In this document: in pieces, positions 11,401-23,271 of the stretch | Layout: each line of letters begins with the position of its first letter | How positions within the stretch are numbered: the first letter of the stretch is position 1 | Origin: Caenorhabditis elegans | Lineage: Eukaryota > Nematoda > Chromadorea > Rhabditida > Rhabditidae | Assembly: GCF_000002985.6 (NCBI RefSeq) | Contig: NC_003284.9 | Location: 10,726,001 to 10,790,000 of the forward strand | DNA: 64,000 nt | Direction of reading: 5' to 3' | Program-made: the position numbers and the translations under genes | Notes under the pieces: generated by a model | The model's input: only the letters and a program-made list of their open reading frames with translations | Told to the model about the DNA's origin: nothing | Database searches by the model: none

Positions 11401-14400
11401 CTATATTTGTTGTAGTTGTCCTTCTTCAATGTAATTTCTGTTCTTCATCTCGTTCTTCTTTTATTCAATGGCTTGAACTTTGGCCTTAGTGACTTTGGAG
11501 CCAACAAGTCCACATTGTCGGTTTTCACTTTGAAATCTACAGTAACCAATACACCATTCACAAAATTGTTGATCTTGTAGACTGTCTTTTAAATTTTTAG
11601 AGTAAAAAGTAAGAAAACTAAGAGCTGTGAATCATGCTTTTCGCGACCATCAATTTCCTGATCTCCGTCAATGTAGGCACATTTTCACGATTTTCGAAAC
11701 TTAATTTTCTTCTGTTTTTGACATGCCTCATCTTTTTATAATGTATAGAACAAGGTTTTCAGTTTTCAATGCTTTAAACGCTTCGAAAAGTTTTGAAAAT
11801 CAAACTTATGACTGCATTATATTGTTCGAAAATCATGTTTATGGTTCGTTAAATTCAGTGAAAACATTTTTTCCCTTGCTTCATAATATCTAACTCAAAA
11901 ATCAAAGAATAGATGTATATCAAAACAACGAGCTGCTCTTGAATAATTATGAATTCAGACTTTAACACTTTTCTAGAAATTCTTGGAAAATTATTCCTAT
12001 TCCAAAAGGTTGAAGGTGTGACAAAAAACAATCAAAATTTGTGACAAAATTTTTCAAACACCGTTTAAGTGCATAATTTTAAAAGCACTTTTCGTATCAA
12101 AACTATTCATGTTTTTTTTGTAATTTGAAACTTCCGAGTATTATATTTAAACACATGTTGTATTTCTTAACTTTTTATATTTTCATTTCAAAAGCCATTT
12201 CAACAATTACTTTTCAAAATCCGGATTCGATGTGTTTTTCAAACCGTCTGCTTTCTCAAAATTTTCATTTGAACTTTTGTACTACGAAGGAACCTGTTCG
12301 TTATTTCTTTCCTTTTTTTTGTCAAAAATACCCGTACCGGAAGTTTTCTGAGGCTCGTCTGAATCTTGTGAAAAGAAAATATCCTTTTTCATTTTTTTTC
12401 TTGCCGCGACCAATGTTGCCTTTTTTCAATTTTCAATAACACTTCTCAGTTATTGTGGGAAACGAAAAAAATTGTTTCATTTTTAAAATTCAATTTTGTA
12501 ATTTTATCAACTTTGAATATCCCATTTTATGAACCAATATGCGGGGGCATAATGCTCCACTTGTGTTAAGCAACCATTTGAAAACTTTTATTGCAGTCTC
12601 AAAACGATAAATTTAAAAACAAATAAAAGGATTAGGAACCATGAACTCGAATTCTGATTTATCTTAATTGAGTTTTTTTTTTTTGAAATATGACCTTCCT
12701 TCGAAAACCGTAAGGGGAAAAGCAAAACAACTTGTAAGGAAATCTTGCAATGATTTGATGAATTTTGCCGATTGAAATTTGTCAAACGACACTTAATAAT
12801 ACTTTTAAAACTTTCTAATTGATTGTATATAAAATATTGATTTTTATTTTTATTTTAATACGTTTTTGTGCTCCGTATTTTTTTCATGTGAAAGTCAGAT
12901 AAAACGAATTAAAACATAACTTTGTGATCTCTCTAGTCTTTTTTAGTCTATTATCATGAAATCTGCTACACAAAAGCTGTAAAAAAGTGTTTTTCTTTTC
13001 TTTTTTCTTGAACAGCTTGTTTCATAATTCATTCCAACTAATTTAGTTGCAAGTCCGAGAATAACAAAGGGCTAAAATTTCGGTCGTTCATTCCACTCGA
13101 GTTTGGTGTTTCCTCTGTGTTGTGTCATTTTTCTGTTTTCTTTTTCCCATTCTCCATTTTTCGTCTTATTTTGCTCTCAGTGTTGACAAAATTCGACAAC
13201 AAAAAAGCGACAAAAAATGGCACAAAATCTTGGTTTGCGTTCTGAATTTCTCAGGTGTCGATTGTTGGTAGTGTTGTTGTGTGTCATGTCTACGTTTTTA
13301 TGTTTTTAGCATAGCCCCAACTCACCTGACTCCTCAACATTTTTCTGTTTCATTTTTTTCTGTGTTCAATATCGTCTACTTGACTTCACACTTTTCTGCT
13401 TTCAACATTACCTTGACTGATTGCTTTCAAAAGTTTTTCAATCGCATAAAAATTCATAGCTCTAAAAATGGAAATTTGCCCTCCAAAACCAGGATGAGAA
13501 CACGGCATTCTATTCCACGATATTCCACCACAAGCATCCCATTGGATGAGTTGCGAGCAAATGTTGGCTCATCAGGTAAGAATTCTAAGATTTTCAACGA
13601 CTTCCTTATTTATGTACACTCTTGGTTACCTGAATCCAAAATTACATTTGTCTGAAAATAGGGCATCAAGACTCCACCCACCTTCCCATATAGATATTTT
13701 TTATATTTTTTTCCAAAGGGCAAAAAGCAGGAAAGGAAGACGATTTCATGAAACGTCTTCTTTTACGAGCAAGATTAATCGGTGCACGGCTCCCACCTAG
13801 TAGTGTAGCTCTTTTTGTGATCTGAATCCGGATCTTCTTTTTCATTTGTCCTTTTGTGCGTGTTCCATTGTGATGAGTGCTAAAAAAGGTAAGCAATAAC
13901 GTCACATATGAACAAGGAACTAAATATTTGGTTCAAGTAGTTTTTGAATATTGTTTCCACCTAGACTTTTCTACATCTAGAGCTGATTTACACTGTTAAT
14001 GTTATAAGAAAGTTGCTTTAAAAAGCATTATGCTAGATATCTTAAATTAAAAGTTTGTTTCTAGACAGGTGTTGATCAAAACTCAACGACAATTTTCGAT
14101 TTTTGAGCTCGTTTTTAATAGAGCTTACTAGTAAACTAAAAAACAATCAAGTAAATTCTTAATAGTCAAATAATGTTTGACATAATTTTCTTTTCTCGAG
14201 AGAGAGAAATTCGAAGAAACTTCTTTATATGCCACATTACTTGCTTTTATCCAAAGATTATGTATAAATTGATTAGAAACGCATAGTCAATTATTATAAA
14301 TAAATTAATCTAAATAATTTTCCGTTAACTTTCCAATTTTTCTTCCAAAAACCTAAACATATAGAAACAAATTTCAAAAAGCCGGCAAGCAATTGGCGAA

Positions 14401-17400
14401 TCTTTGCTGAAACCGTGATCAAATTGTGTACCAAGTTTCATTTAATTCCTGTTAATATCCTTGAAAATTTTGAAACAGACACGGAAAACCAAGAGTTAGG
14501 TAAAACATGATATAGGTTTTACTAGATTTGTTCTAGAAAAGAACCAAAGACTTAATTTCTCCGATCAAAGACAACATATTTTTCAACAAGAAACTTTCTG
14601 ACCGATGCTCTTCTACCAATCCGATCAATCATTTTTTGATTCAGAGATCCTTGAAGCTCACTTGACTTCAAATAAAAACAAAACAAAATCAAATCCGAGA
14701 TCGTTCTTCGTGTTCTCATCAATTCATTGGTTCGAAACACACAGAGCAACTTGTTCAGCTTCTTCGATTTCAAACACTAAAATAAACTTTTTAGTGTGTA
14801 ATTGACATATGTCTAACACTAACTAACCAACCATGTGAATCTTTGAATTTCACAAGTTGAACAGAGATATTTTGATCTAATGTTCCGTTTGAATAACTTT
14901 CATTTTGACATATTTTCATAATAATATCATTTATTGTTCAAAACGTTTGCCATTTCAAAAGTTTCGAATCAAATCACAAATTAGATCAAAAACGGTTCCT
15001 CAGCCAGATTTAGAGTTGAGATCTTATTTTAAATTCATGAAAGTTTGCCCTTTGTCTTTTTTCGTCGGTTTTTCTTTGCAATCATATTTTTTTAGTTTTT
15101 GCGAAGAAAGTGAGAAAAGTAAAGGCTCTCATCATGATTTATTGTTTTTTGAATATATTTTCTTTTCAATTTATCTTTCTTCATTTTATGCTGGGAGAAA
15201 CTGAAACCTTGAAAAATAGGAAGACGTTTACTGCAAACTAACACCAGACGCAAGATAAATTCAGCAAAAAAAATTTAATTCATTATTCATAGGCCAATAT
15301 ACAATAATTGCATGATAAACAATAAGAATTTTAAGGTCCAATAAAAAATATAAAGAAACTTGTTTAGAGCATAACTTGTTTTTAAAAACTGGAGATCAAT
15401 GAAATTTGGAACTAAGTTTAATTTGAAAACCTTTATTAATCTACATTGTAGGTATTTCTATGGATGAGAGGATTGTGTTGAACGTCGGAGGAGTACGTCA
15501 CGAAACATATCAGGCCACACTGAAAAAGATTCCCGCCACACGACTCAGCAGGTAAATTTTGGATACCTCTTATTCTTGAAACATCTCAAACATCTCATTT
15601 TGAAAAACCAAATTAATACCAATTTGGGAACGAAGTTTTTAAAGATGATTTTTTTTGAGATTAACTCCGTCACTTGCTAACTTCGATCCTCTTCTCAACG
15701 AGTATTTTTTTGACAGACATCCGGCTGTTTTCGCAATGGTTAAAATTTTTAGAATACGATTATTTACTTTACCTTGAACATTTGCAGATATTAAATTACT
15801 ATCGTACTGGAAAATTGCATTATCCAACAGATGTATGTGGTCCATTGTTTGAAGAAGAGCTGCAGTATTGGGGATTGGACGCGTCTGATACAGAACCATG
15901 CTGTTGGATGCAACTACTTCATGCTAAGTAATCAAGAAAACAAAAGAAATTATTTCTGAAATGCCTATTTTTCAGAGACACACAAGAGACCCTTGCTGTT
16001 TTGGATCGAATGGATGCAGATCACGAGGACGATCCACAACTTCGGGAGCAAGATACAATGAAGAAGTTTGGCTGGGAAGAAGATTACTTTCAGGTAACTT
16101 CCAAAAAAATTTAATCATTATTGTAGTTAATGAAATTATACATACATCGTTAATAATTGTAACAAAATTTTAATTGTATAAATGTCAAGCTTATACAAAC
16201 GTAATTGATATTGAAGTCAAACTTTTCTGTGTCGGTGATCAAAAGATGCATAAGATATTGTACCTGATGTTTCAGGTTCACAAACATTTTGAATTTATAG
16301 GGGAAACGAACTCGTTGGATGAAACTCAAACCTCAAATGTGGTCATTGTTTGATGAACCATATAGTTCACAAGCTGCAAAACTTATAGCTGGAATATCTG
16401 TACTTTTTATATTTATCTCTATATTCTCATTCTGCCTCAAAACCCACCAGAGCTTTCGACTTCCGGTTCTCATTGGACAAAACATTACTATGCCGTAAGT
16501 TTTATATTTGTGTTATTTTGCAATGCAGTTTTGAGTTTCAGAGGAGGTGTTGTCCAACCGTCAATTGAACGTGTTTCTACAGAGCCTCTTCCAATATTTG
16601 GTCAAATTGAAATGTTATGTAATATTTGGTTTACGTTAGAACTTATTATTCGTTTTGTTTTCTGTCCATCAAAAATTCGATTTTTCAAAAGTCCACTAAA
16701 TATGATTGATTTGGTGGCAACACTTTCATTTTATGCTGACGCAATGATGGTTCGAGTTGTTGAAGATGAGCCAAAAGATGTGGTTGAATTTCTTTCAATG
16801 ATTCGTATCTTCCGGTTGTTCAAATTAACACAACATCACCAAGGACTGCAGATTCTAATTCACACTTTTCGAGCAAGTGCAAAAGAATTAATACTTCTCG
16901 TATTTTTTCTCATTCTTGGTATCGTCATATTTGCTGCACTTGTGTATTATGCAGAAAAAATGGAAGCCAATCCAAACAATCAATTTCAATCAATACCGCT
17001 TGGACTATGGTGGGCGATATGCACGATGACAACCGTCGGATATGGAGATATGACTCCGCATACGTCGTTTGGAAGATTAGTTGGATCACTATGTGCAGTT
17101 ATGGGAGTACTCACAATTGCTTTGCCAGTTCCTGTAAGTTGAAGAGTAAAAAAGAAAAAAGATTAATAGATTCATGTAGGTGAGGCAATGTTTTTTCAAT
17201 GTCCTTTCACATTCAACATATAAATCTGATTCAAATTTCAGGTTATCGTGTCCAATTTCGCAATGTTCTACTCTCACAACCAGGCACGAGATAAACTTCC
17301 GAAACGTCGTAGAAGAGTGCTACCCGTAGAACAGGTACCCTTCTTTTACACTTTGAACGTTTGCAAAAAACAATTTCTACAGATCCGATTACAAGCTCGA

Positions 17401-18186
17401 CGTCATGCGGCTGTACTGGAGCCATCCGCTTCACAGGGAGGGTTAGGAGGAGGGCAGGCAATTCGTCGGAGGAATATGCCCATACTCATAGGTTAGAAAA
17501 TCAAACAGCGGAGGATGTTTTTAAAATATCATTTTTCAGATCAGAATTGTTGTGATGAGGAGAATCATAATCACAAGCATAGAGAAAAGTCTGAAAATTC
17601 AGGTGAAAACTTTTAATTTTATTCGGAAAAAAATAGATGAGAATTACCCTTGTCAATGGGTAAAATATTGAAAGGTGTAGCTTGGTCCTGAAACTCCGCA
17701 AATGAACTCGATCATGAACTCAAAGTTTAATTGATTTTATCTGCATTTCTCACTTCAGTTTCAAGCACATTTTTATATAATAGAAACCTTGGTTAACAGA
17801 AATTTTAGAAGTTGTTCTTTTTTAACCAAACACCAAACTACTATTCTTAAGTACCCAAAAATATTTGTTCATTGGAAGAGAAAATAATTGAAAATGAAAC
17901 ATTTGTGCGAAGACTTTAGAAGAACTGCTTTTCCTAATGTTAGTACGTGAAATATATGTACTAATTGTTTTCCCAATTTTGAATATTATTTCTTTAAATG
18001 CGTGATACTTAAGTAAATTGTAACGTTTAATTTGAGTTTAATTAACTTTTCATATAATACTCAAAGATATTTAATGCTCAATAAATTTCAGATGAAGGTA
18101 CAAATAGCTCTAGCACAACTGGAGTAGACACAGTCGTAAAATTGGGTCCAAGTGAAACGGCCATTACCACCACAATAATTTCCTGA
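8326..18186 (+). CDS. egl-36: Shaw/Kv3-type voltage-gated potassium channel EGL-36
   Basis: Pore-forming alpha subunit of a Shaw-class delayed rectifier; in worms it acts in muscle and neurons of the egg-laying and enteric circuits. Exons in the longest form: 8326-8419, 15452-15551, 15660-15738, 15788-15927, 15976-16093, 16301-16494, 16542-17133, 17242-17334, 17383-17491, 17540-17602, 18092-18186, giving 558 residues. The T1 tetramerisation domain starts near residue 36 ([15 protein letters not shown]) and carries the HYPTDVC and PCCW zinc-site region of Kv2-4 channels. S1 is near 205-225. S4 ([16 protein letters not shown]) is near 325. The selectivity filter TTVGYGD is near 404. S6 carries the PVPV gating hinge split across the 17133/17242 junction. 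The tail is short and ends in TTTIIS. Start choice is open because three first exons fit. The symbol rests on class and on recalled proximity to sma-9; another Shaw paralogue is the alternative. Confidence 0.92.
8420..13492 (+). other. Large first intron / internal promoter region of egl-36
   Basis: About 5 kb of AT-rich non-coding sequence between alternative first exons a and b. It holds a self-complementary repeat at 10447-10560 and a GC-richer patch at about 11195-11340. No exon with paired splice sites is evident. It probably contains the promoter for the downstream first exons. Confidence 0.5.
10447..10560. repeat. Palindromic interspersed repeat (TTTTCGATTTTC family)
   Basis: The block consists of repeated TTTTTCGATTTTC and its complement GAAAATCGAAAAA, so most of it folds on itself. 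It begins after GGGTGGCA and ends ACAAACACCCC, which are roughly complementary ends (GGGTG/CACCC). This looks like a dispersed foldback repeat of the worm genome. Open frames across it are by-products. Confidence 0.65.
13493..13575 (+). other. egl-36: egl-36 alternative first exon b
   Basis: ATG at 13494 opens [16 protein letters not shown] and runs to a GTAAGAAT donor at 13576. The coding part is 82 nt and ends in phase 1, matching the shared exon at 15452, for a 554-residue channel. Bases just upstream (CCAG) could be an acceptor or simply 5' leader. Codon content is better than the surrounding DNA. Like exon a, it gives a basic, Ser/Thr-rich N-terminus. Confidence 0.65.
13873..13888 (+). 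other. egl-36: egl-36 alternative first exon c (very short)
   Basis: ATGAGTGCTAAAAAAG followed by a GTAAGC donor. Sixteen coding bases (MSAKK plus one base) end in phase 1 and would join the shared exon as [14 protein letters not shown], giving a 532-residue channel with almost no N-terminal extension ahead of T1. The short length makes chance possible, but start, donor and phase all agree. Confidence 0.5.
13889..15451 (+). other. egl-36 intron before the shared T1 exon
   Basis: AT-rich and non-coding. It ends in acceptor CTACATTGTAG just before 15452. No further exon is supported. Confidence 0.6.
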
Positions 18187-18214
18187 AAATTACCGTGACT
18201 GCCTTTATAGCTGC

Positions 18215-18220
18215 AATAAA
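18215..18220 (+). terminator. egl-36 poly(A) signal AATAAA
   Basis: A canonical AATAAA lies 29 nt after the egl-36 stop codon, so the 3' UTR is very short. The convergent gene's stop codon lies about 340 bp further on. Confidence 0.7.
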
Positions 18221-18562
18221 AACTTATCTGAACAAATTGAATCAATCAAAATTATCATAAACGCGACTTGATGAATCTCATTCCCCTCATTTTTTCATTT
18301 CCTTCCAATGCATTTTTCTATTTGTACAACCATTTAATAAATTTTGCATTTTTTTAAAATTTGCTTTAGTGCTTTACATAAATTAATAAATACAAAAGAC
18401 AATTCACAACACAGTCTCAACAAGAAACCATCACAACCGAGTATTAATTTAGGGGTTTGGTTTTGATTTGTTTTTCAGAGTTTACAGAATTTCGGAAAAC
18501 GAAATTCATGATACCATGTGGGCAAGAAAAATGGGGAGGAACATTAGGAACTTAGATAGAGA

Positions 18563-20415
18563 TCACTGAGAAAATGAATTTTTACGACGAAGTTGCATTA
18601 TCGAGTCGATGATGTAAGCAAGCAAAGTAAACGTTGTAGAGATCTGAAAACATGAAAATAATTTAAATAAGATTATATGAACTAAATGCTCAAAAAAATG
18701 TTCAAAATGTCTAAAAAGTCAAAAAAAAATGTTTGGCGATTCGCCAACACTTTTAACGAGCTTTAATAAAGTTTAAAACATATTAGACTAGATTTTTTAA
18801 ATGTTCATGTTTAGTATATTTTGGCAAAATTACCAATGGCGCTATTCCCAAATGAAGTCGTTTCGTTACACATAGCCGCAATTTTTCTTAATATTTACCA
18901 AAACACTTTTGCTCTTTAAGTGTGGAAATATTTTTTTTGAATCTGCGCAACGAATCATAAGCCATCATTAGTTAGAATTTCGAAATCAAAGTATTTTCAT
19001 AAAATTTCTTGAATTTTCTTGTCGGAATTCAAAAAAAAACTAACCAGCGGAATTGCAAATGCTTTTGCATATGGATTATTTTCGTAGTCCACTATCAGTG
19101 TAACATAAGCAACCGTGTATAGAAACGTCTGAAGGAACACCAAATATCGCTCCTGGAAATTTAATTTTCAAACACATCAAATTCTTTGATCACATACTAA
19201 TACATATGGGTTTGTCTTGTAAAATGCGTCATAAGCACCAGTCACATTTGCCACAACTAAAGACAATGTAAGAAAAAGGCAGAACCCATTGAAAACGATC
19301 AGTTGAAACACTTGAGAGGAGGTGAAGTACCTGAAGTGTAAGTGATATTTTTATATATTCAGTTAAAGATTTCAAATACCTTTCGCCGCAATAAAGGAAG
19401 TGTTGGTTTGGGTAGCACCAATAGTTGGCGGAGAGGTTGATGAAACCAAAAATCTGAACGAATATTATGATTGAATAGAGTAACTCGCATCATAAACTAT
19501 ATATTTTTTAATGTTATGGGGTGTTTCTGAGTTGTATGTTTGAAGAAGTTTGGAAAACTTTTAAAATCCCCTTCTATCAGTCGTGCGTTTTTTATTGAGG
19601 AAACCCTATGAACCAGTTGAAAATAAATGAAATTTCTGCATTTTGTTTTCGAAACTCATGAAAAGACAAAATTCACTAATTCAATTGGGTACTTTTGGAG
19701 GCATGTGGTTTACAAACGTACCTAAAACAAAAATTGTTTTTTAATACCATCTAAGCGTCTTTGTGCCAATTTAAAATTTTTCACATTTTAGGAAAAGTTT
19801 CAGGTAATTGGCAAATATTCACAAAATTTGGACTTTTTGAGTGATTCCGAGCATTGTCGGAGGTTCGAACTCCCACGGCACTAACATAAAATTATTTGAA
19901 ACGTAATTGTAATATAGAACTAGTAAAACACTTTTTTTTTACTGACTTACAAAATTACGATACGTGAAAGTTAAACTGAGTAATTGTCACTTTTTGGAAA
20001 TTTCGGATAACTAGAAAATTTCATAAAATATTTCAAAGATTTTTACTGTGATATTCATAAATTTTAGCATCATAAGAAAGTTCCATTCGAACTCCTCACT
20101 CTCGATATTTTTTAAAATTTTCCGAGTTGAATTTTTCTCCAACTTGTTTATGTGAGAAAAGGCGTAAGTCTAAATTGTGACACCTAACACAAAATGCAGT
20201 TTAACGGCGGAAAGTTGGCACAAAGGCAGGCAGGCACAAAGTATAAACATACACCTGAAGACGTGCTTACCCTCTATATTCCCTAGTAATCATTTTTGTT
20301 GTTCTATCACAAATGTTGCCTTTGATAAAACACTTACCAATTGGAGAATCTTCAGAAAATTTTCTTTCCTTTCGAAGAACGCTCGATTAAGCATCAATGG
20401 AGGTCCATCGGTCAT
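18563..20415 (-). CDS. Small four-helix (MARVEL-like) membrane protein
   Basis: Exons on the minus strand: 20415-20338, 19453-19380, 19330-19198, 19152-19045, 18643-18563, giving 157 residues. The start codon context is AAAATGACC. An in-frame extension is open upstream to an acceptor at 20489 but has no earlier ATG. Four hydrophobic segments are visible: near 21-42 (FLKILQLIFGFINLSA), 56-82 (QLIVFNGFCLFLTLSLVVAN), 97-115 and 127-150. Both termini are cytosolic by hydropathy and the tail is basic (QLRRKNSFSQ). The size, the first-helix pattern and a Cys pair in the first loop (YWC..YC) fit the MARVEL fold seen in vesicle and junction tetraspans such as CMTM, physin or gyrin relatives. Family membership is inferred from topology. 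At the end of exon 3, two in-frame donors 6 nt apart (19203 and 19197) are possible. Intron 1 carries a MITE relic. Confidence 0.85.
19720..20110. mobile_element. Diverged MITE relic in intron 1 of the MARVEL-like gene
   Basis: Internal blocks match the element at 59348-59764: AACTGAGTAATTG followed by CACTTTTT, a GTGATATT stretch, CATCATAAG near the right end, and an ATTGTCGG..TTCGA block in the middle. The terminal GTAGCGCC repeats are not preserved. It is best read as an old member of the same non-autonomous family. Confidence 0.45.
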
Positions 20416-20488
20416 TTTCGTAACGTGTTCCGCTTTATTTTTGGTCTCCCACCAAGAAAAGGTTGTAATGTCGAAATTGGGTTTGTGC

Positions 20489-23181
20489 CTGAGAGTACAC
20501 CAGTAAAGAAAACAGATGAGAGGAAAGAAGGAGGCGCTTCAGAAAAAGAGAAGGAAAAGGGAGGTAGTGATGGTAGTAGCAAGGCCTCCACAGGATGAAA
20601 TGAAAATTTTAATTGAGAGTGAGTGTTGAAATTGGATAAACTAACTGGCCATCTTGTGCCCGAGCTACGTTGAGAGTGCGTCTATGAGGCTCATTTTTAA
20701 AAAGAAACCGAATGCTCCGCTCTCTTTTGGTGAAGAATGAGAAGATGAGAAGTGTGATTTTAATGGGAGAAGAAGTAGTTGAAACTAGTCTTGGAGCAAT
20801 TATAGTGAGAAGAAGGGAGGAGAAGAGAGCATGCATCTAAAATGAGATAAAATGCAAGATTCATATTCAATTTTAGAGCAAAATAGGGAACGACACTCAA
20901 TCCTATGCAAATCAAACTAATTTTGCATTCGATTCTTTGATTGAAGTGTGTACAAGCTTCAAAATGAAGAAAAAGTATAAAAGCGGACTAAAAATCAAGA
21001 GGATGAAATGCAACTCATCAAAAATTCTAGTCCCATGTGTGAGCGAAAAGAGAGAAAATGAAATATGTAATACGCTGTATTTTTTCTCGGAAATTGGATT
21101 GAATTCATTCCGGATTAATCTTTTGCTGTGCAATTTATAAGGAAGTGCACAAGTATAAAGTTGAAAATGTCTCATACTGAAAAATGTTTTTAGAAAAAAG
21201 AAGTGAGGTATACATAGTGTGTGGGAGGCTACTTTGGGATGACTCACAAGACAGTTCGCGGCCAAAAATGGCTGCATTGGGAAAATGAATATTGTTTACT
21301 TTTCAGGAGACTCTCTAGACAGTGATGAACTAGCGAATATGGGTCGACCGCTTCAATATGTAAAACTGAGAATATTTTAAGACGGTGACCCTAATTAGAA
21401 ACAAGAGGATGGGTGGTAAGATGAAAAAGAGCACATGTTTAGTGCCAAAATTCATTAACCCGTATGTGATGCCCGAGCAAGACGAGAAGACGCTTGTGCA
21501 GCTCATTTCTTTTTATATGAGCATGTATGTGTGTGCATGTGCATATGTACGTGAGTGAGTACGGAAGCGCGTGTGCCGTTTGAGAATATGAGGCGCGTAC
21601 TCACGAAGATCACGAATCAGGTAACACAACAACAATTCCGGTGAATGTTTTCTAGTTGATTAGAATTGGTTTTTAGTGGGTGTTTTTATAAAAATCGATA
21701 TATAAGGAAACAGCCATGGGATGAAATTAGAATAAAAAAAGCTAACTATAAAAGCGAACATTTGATGTTCATAGTTTTATCTACGTGTTCCTTTGTTTTT
21801 CCTTTTGGATTACGTGCAGTGGGAATTCTAAAGGAAAATCTTTTTTTGGTTCTTAGAAGGAAACATCTTGAACGGCTTGTAAAAAGATTTGAAAAAAATG
21901 CATCAGCTACATATAAATTTTCAAGTAAAAGGGTAATGTTTTAGGTTTTACAATAAAACAGAAAAAACGAACCATCAACTGAGAGCATTAAGCATTTTTT
22001 TTGAGTTCAGGGGGATATTTTTCATTGGTAAAAATTTCATTAAGTAACTTCACAATAAAGATTTACATAGCACGATTCAAGAAACAATCCCTTGAGTTCT
22101 GCGGTCAAGATCGTCATTATTCAACTCAACATTTTCCGAATCCGGAATATATTTTTCGTTCTAACAGAAGAAGATATTCAAGGAAGCAAAATGCGTAGTG
22201 CTCCGTGAGAAACAACGCGACGTTTGTCAGAGCAACGCAAGGTAACAAGACAACAGAAAACACAAATGTTTGGTGATCATACTGCAAGCAATTTTTCTTC
22301 CATTTTTCATTCACATCGAGTGTGTTGTTATCAGTTGTTAAAGACAGCCATCGGAAACATATATTTTATGCTAGTAAGGGTCGAATGACGCTGCAACGTG
22401 ATGAGAAGGAAAACAGCAATAGAAAAAAAGCATATCTGTCAGTAAATTTGTCTTTCACGGTTGAAATGTACTTCATGAATTTGTGTGTTTTTTATTTTAT
22501 TTTCATGAAGCCGGATAGACGTTTAGATTATAGAAACAAAATATGACTTTAAAAATTTGGCTGCTTGAAAATTAGTTCCTTGACGAATATTCTGCTTGGC
22601 AACCTTTCGAAAAACGGAGCTTTTGAAAAATATTTGAATAAAGAGTTAGCTTCATATTCTAGAACAAGTTTCAAGACTATGAATTAAACTAAAATTGCAT
22701 GAGCCTTTCGAATTCTCAATGGGAATATAAAATGATCATGGAGGTCTGTTTTATTTCAAAATTCGAAAATTTTTTGGAATAAAATGGAGCGTCAGTGTTT
22801 GTGTTTGGATGTTTCGGCATTCTCATGTTCCATAGAATTTTGATGCGTATCACAACTTGAGAGGGTATGCATACACATATCTTTTTAGTGATTTTGTTCG
22901 CGCATGAAAACACTACATTATTTGCATAAAGAAAACAAGAAGAAGATAAGTGTGCAACTTTTATAATTGTGAAATTATTGAATAAAGAAACTGAAGTCTT
23001 GACTTTCGAGAAAAAAAAACGGAAAAGATACTGGGAAAAAAACGATGGCATATAGTATGCATGTCAACCAAGCATTATACAACATCGATTTTCATGCTTG
23101 GAATATGGGGAAACAACGAACTCTGTTTTCAAAGAACTAAACATTAAATAAAAATGCTTCATTATCAGTATAGTATCAGGC
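20489..23181. other. Intergenic region upstream of the MARVEL-like gene
   Basis: No supported exon. A purine-rich stretch lies at about 20515-20600, opposite the gene's leader. A TG/CA-rich tract with repeated GTGTGCATGTGCATATG-type sequence and GCGC motifs lies at about 21515-21600. The rest is AT-rich. It probably includes the promoter of the 20415 minus-strand gene. Confidence 0.45.
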
Positions 23182-23182
23182 C

Positions 23183-23203
23183 GGGGGGTGGGAGGGGGGA
23201 GGG
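23183..23203 (+). repeat. G-quadruplex motif
   Basis: Four guanine runs of 6, 3, 6 and 3 separated by single bases (G6-T-G3-A-G6-A-G3). This satisfies the G3+N1-7 rule with the shortest loops, which gives very stable quadruplexes. It lies about 70 bp before the tandem array. Confidence 0.9.
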
Positions 23204-23271
23204 AATGAGTTTAACTCTCCGCCACGGGAAAATTTTTTGCGAATTTTTTCATCCCAAAAAAAAAGGAAAAA

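Noticed and set aside
19858..19885. GGTTCGAACTCC, resembling a tRNA B box
   Set aside because: No A box, acceptor stem or anticodon arm at the right distance on either strand. It lies in the decayed MITE, whose intact relative has a similar TTCGA block.
20341..20598. Plus-strand open frame with a Lys/Glu-rich tail
   Set aside because: It is antisense to the first exon and leader of the MARVEL-like gene, whose ATG, donor and downstream phase are well supported. There is no plus-strand partner exon.
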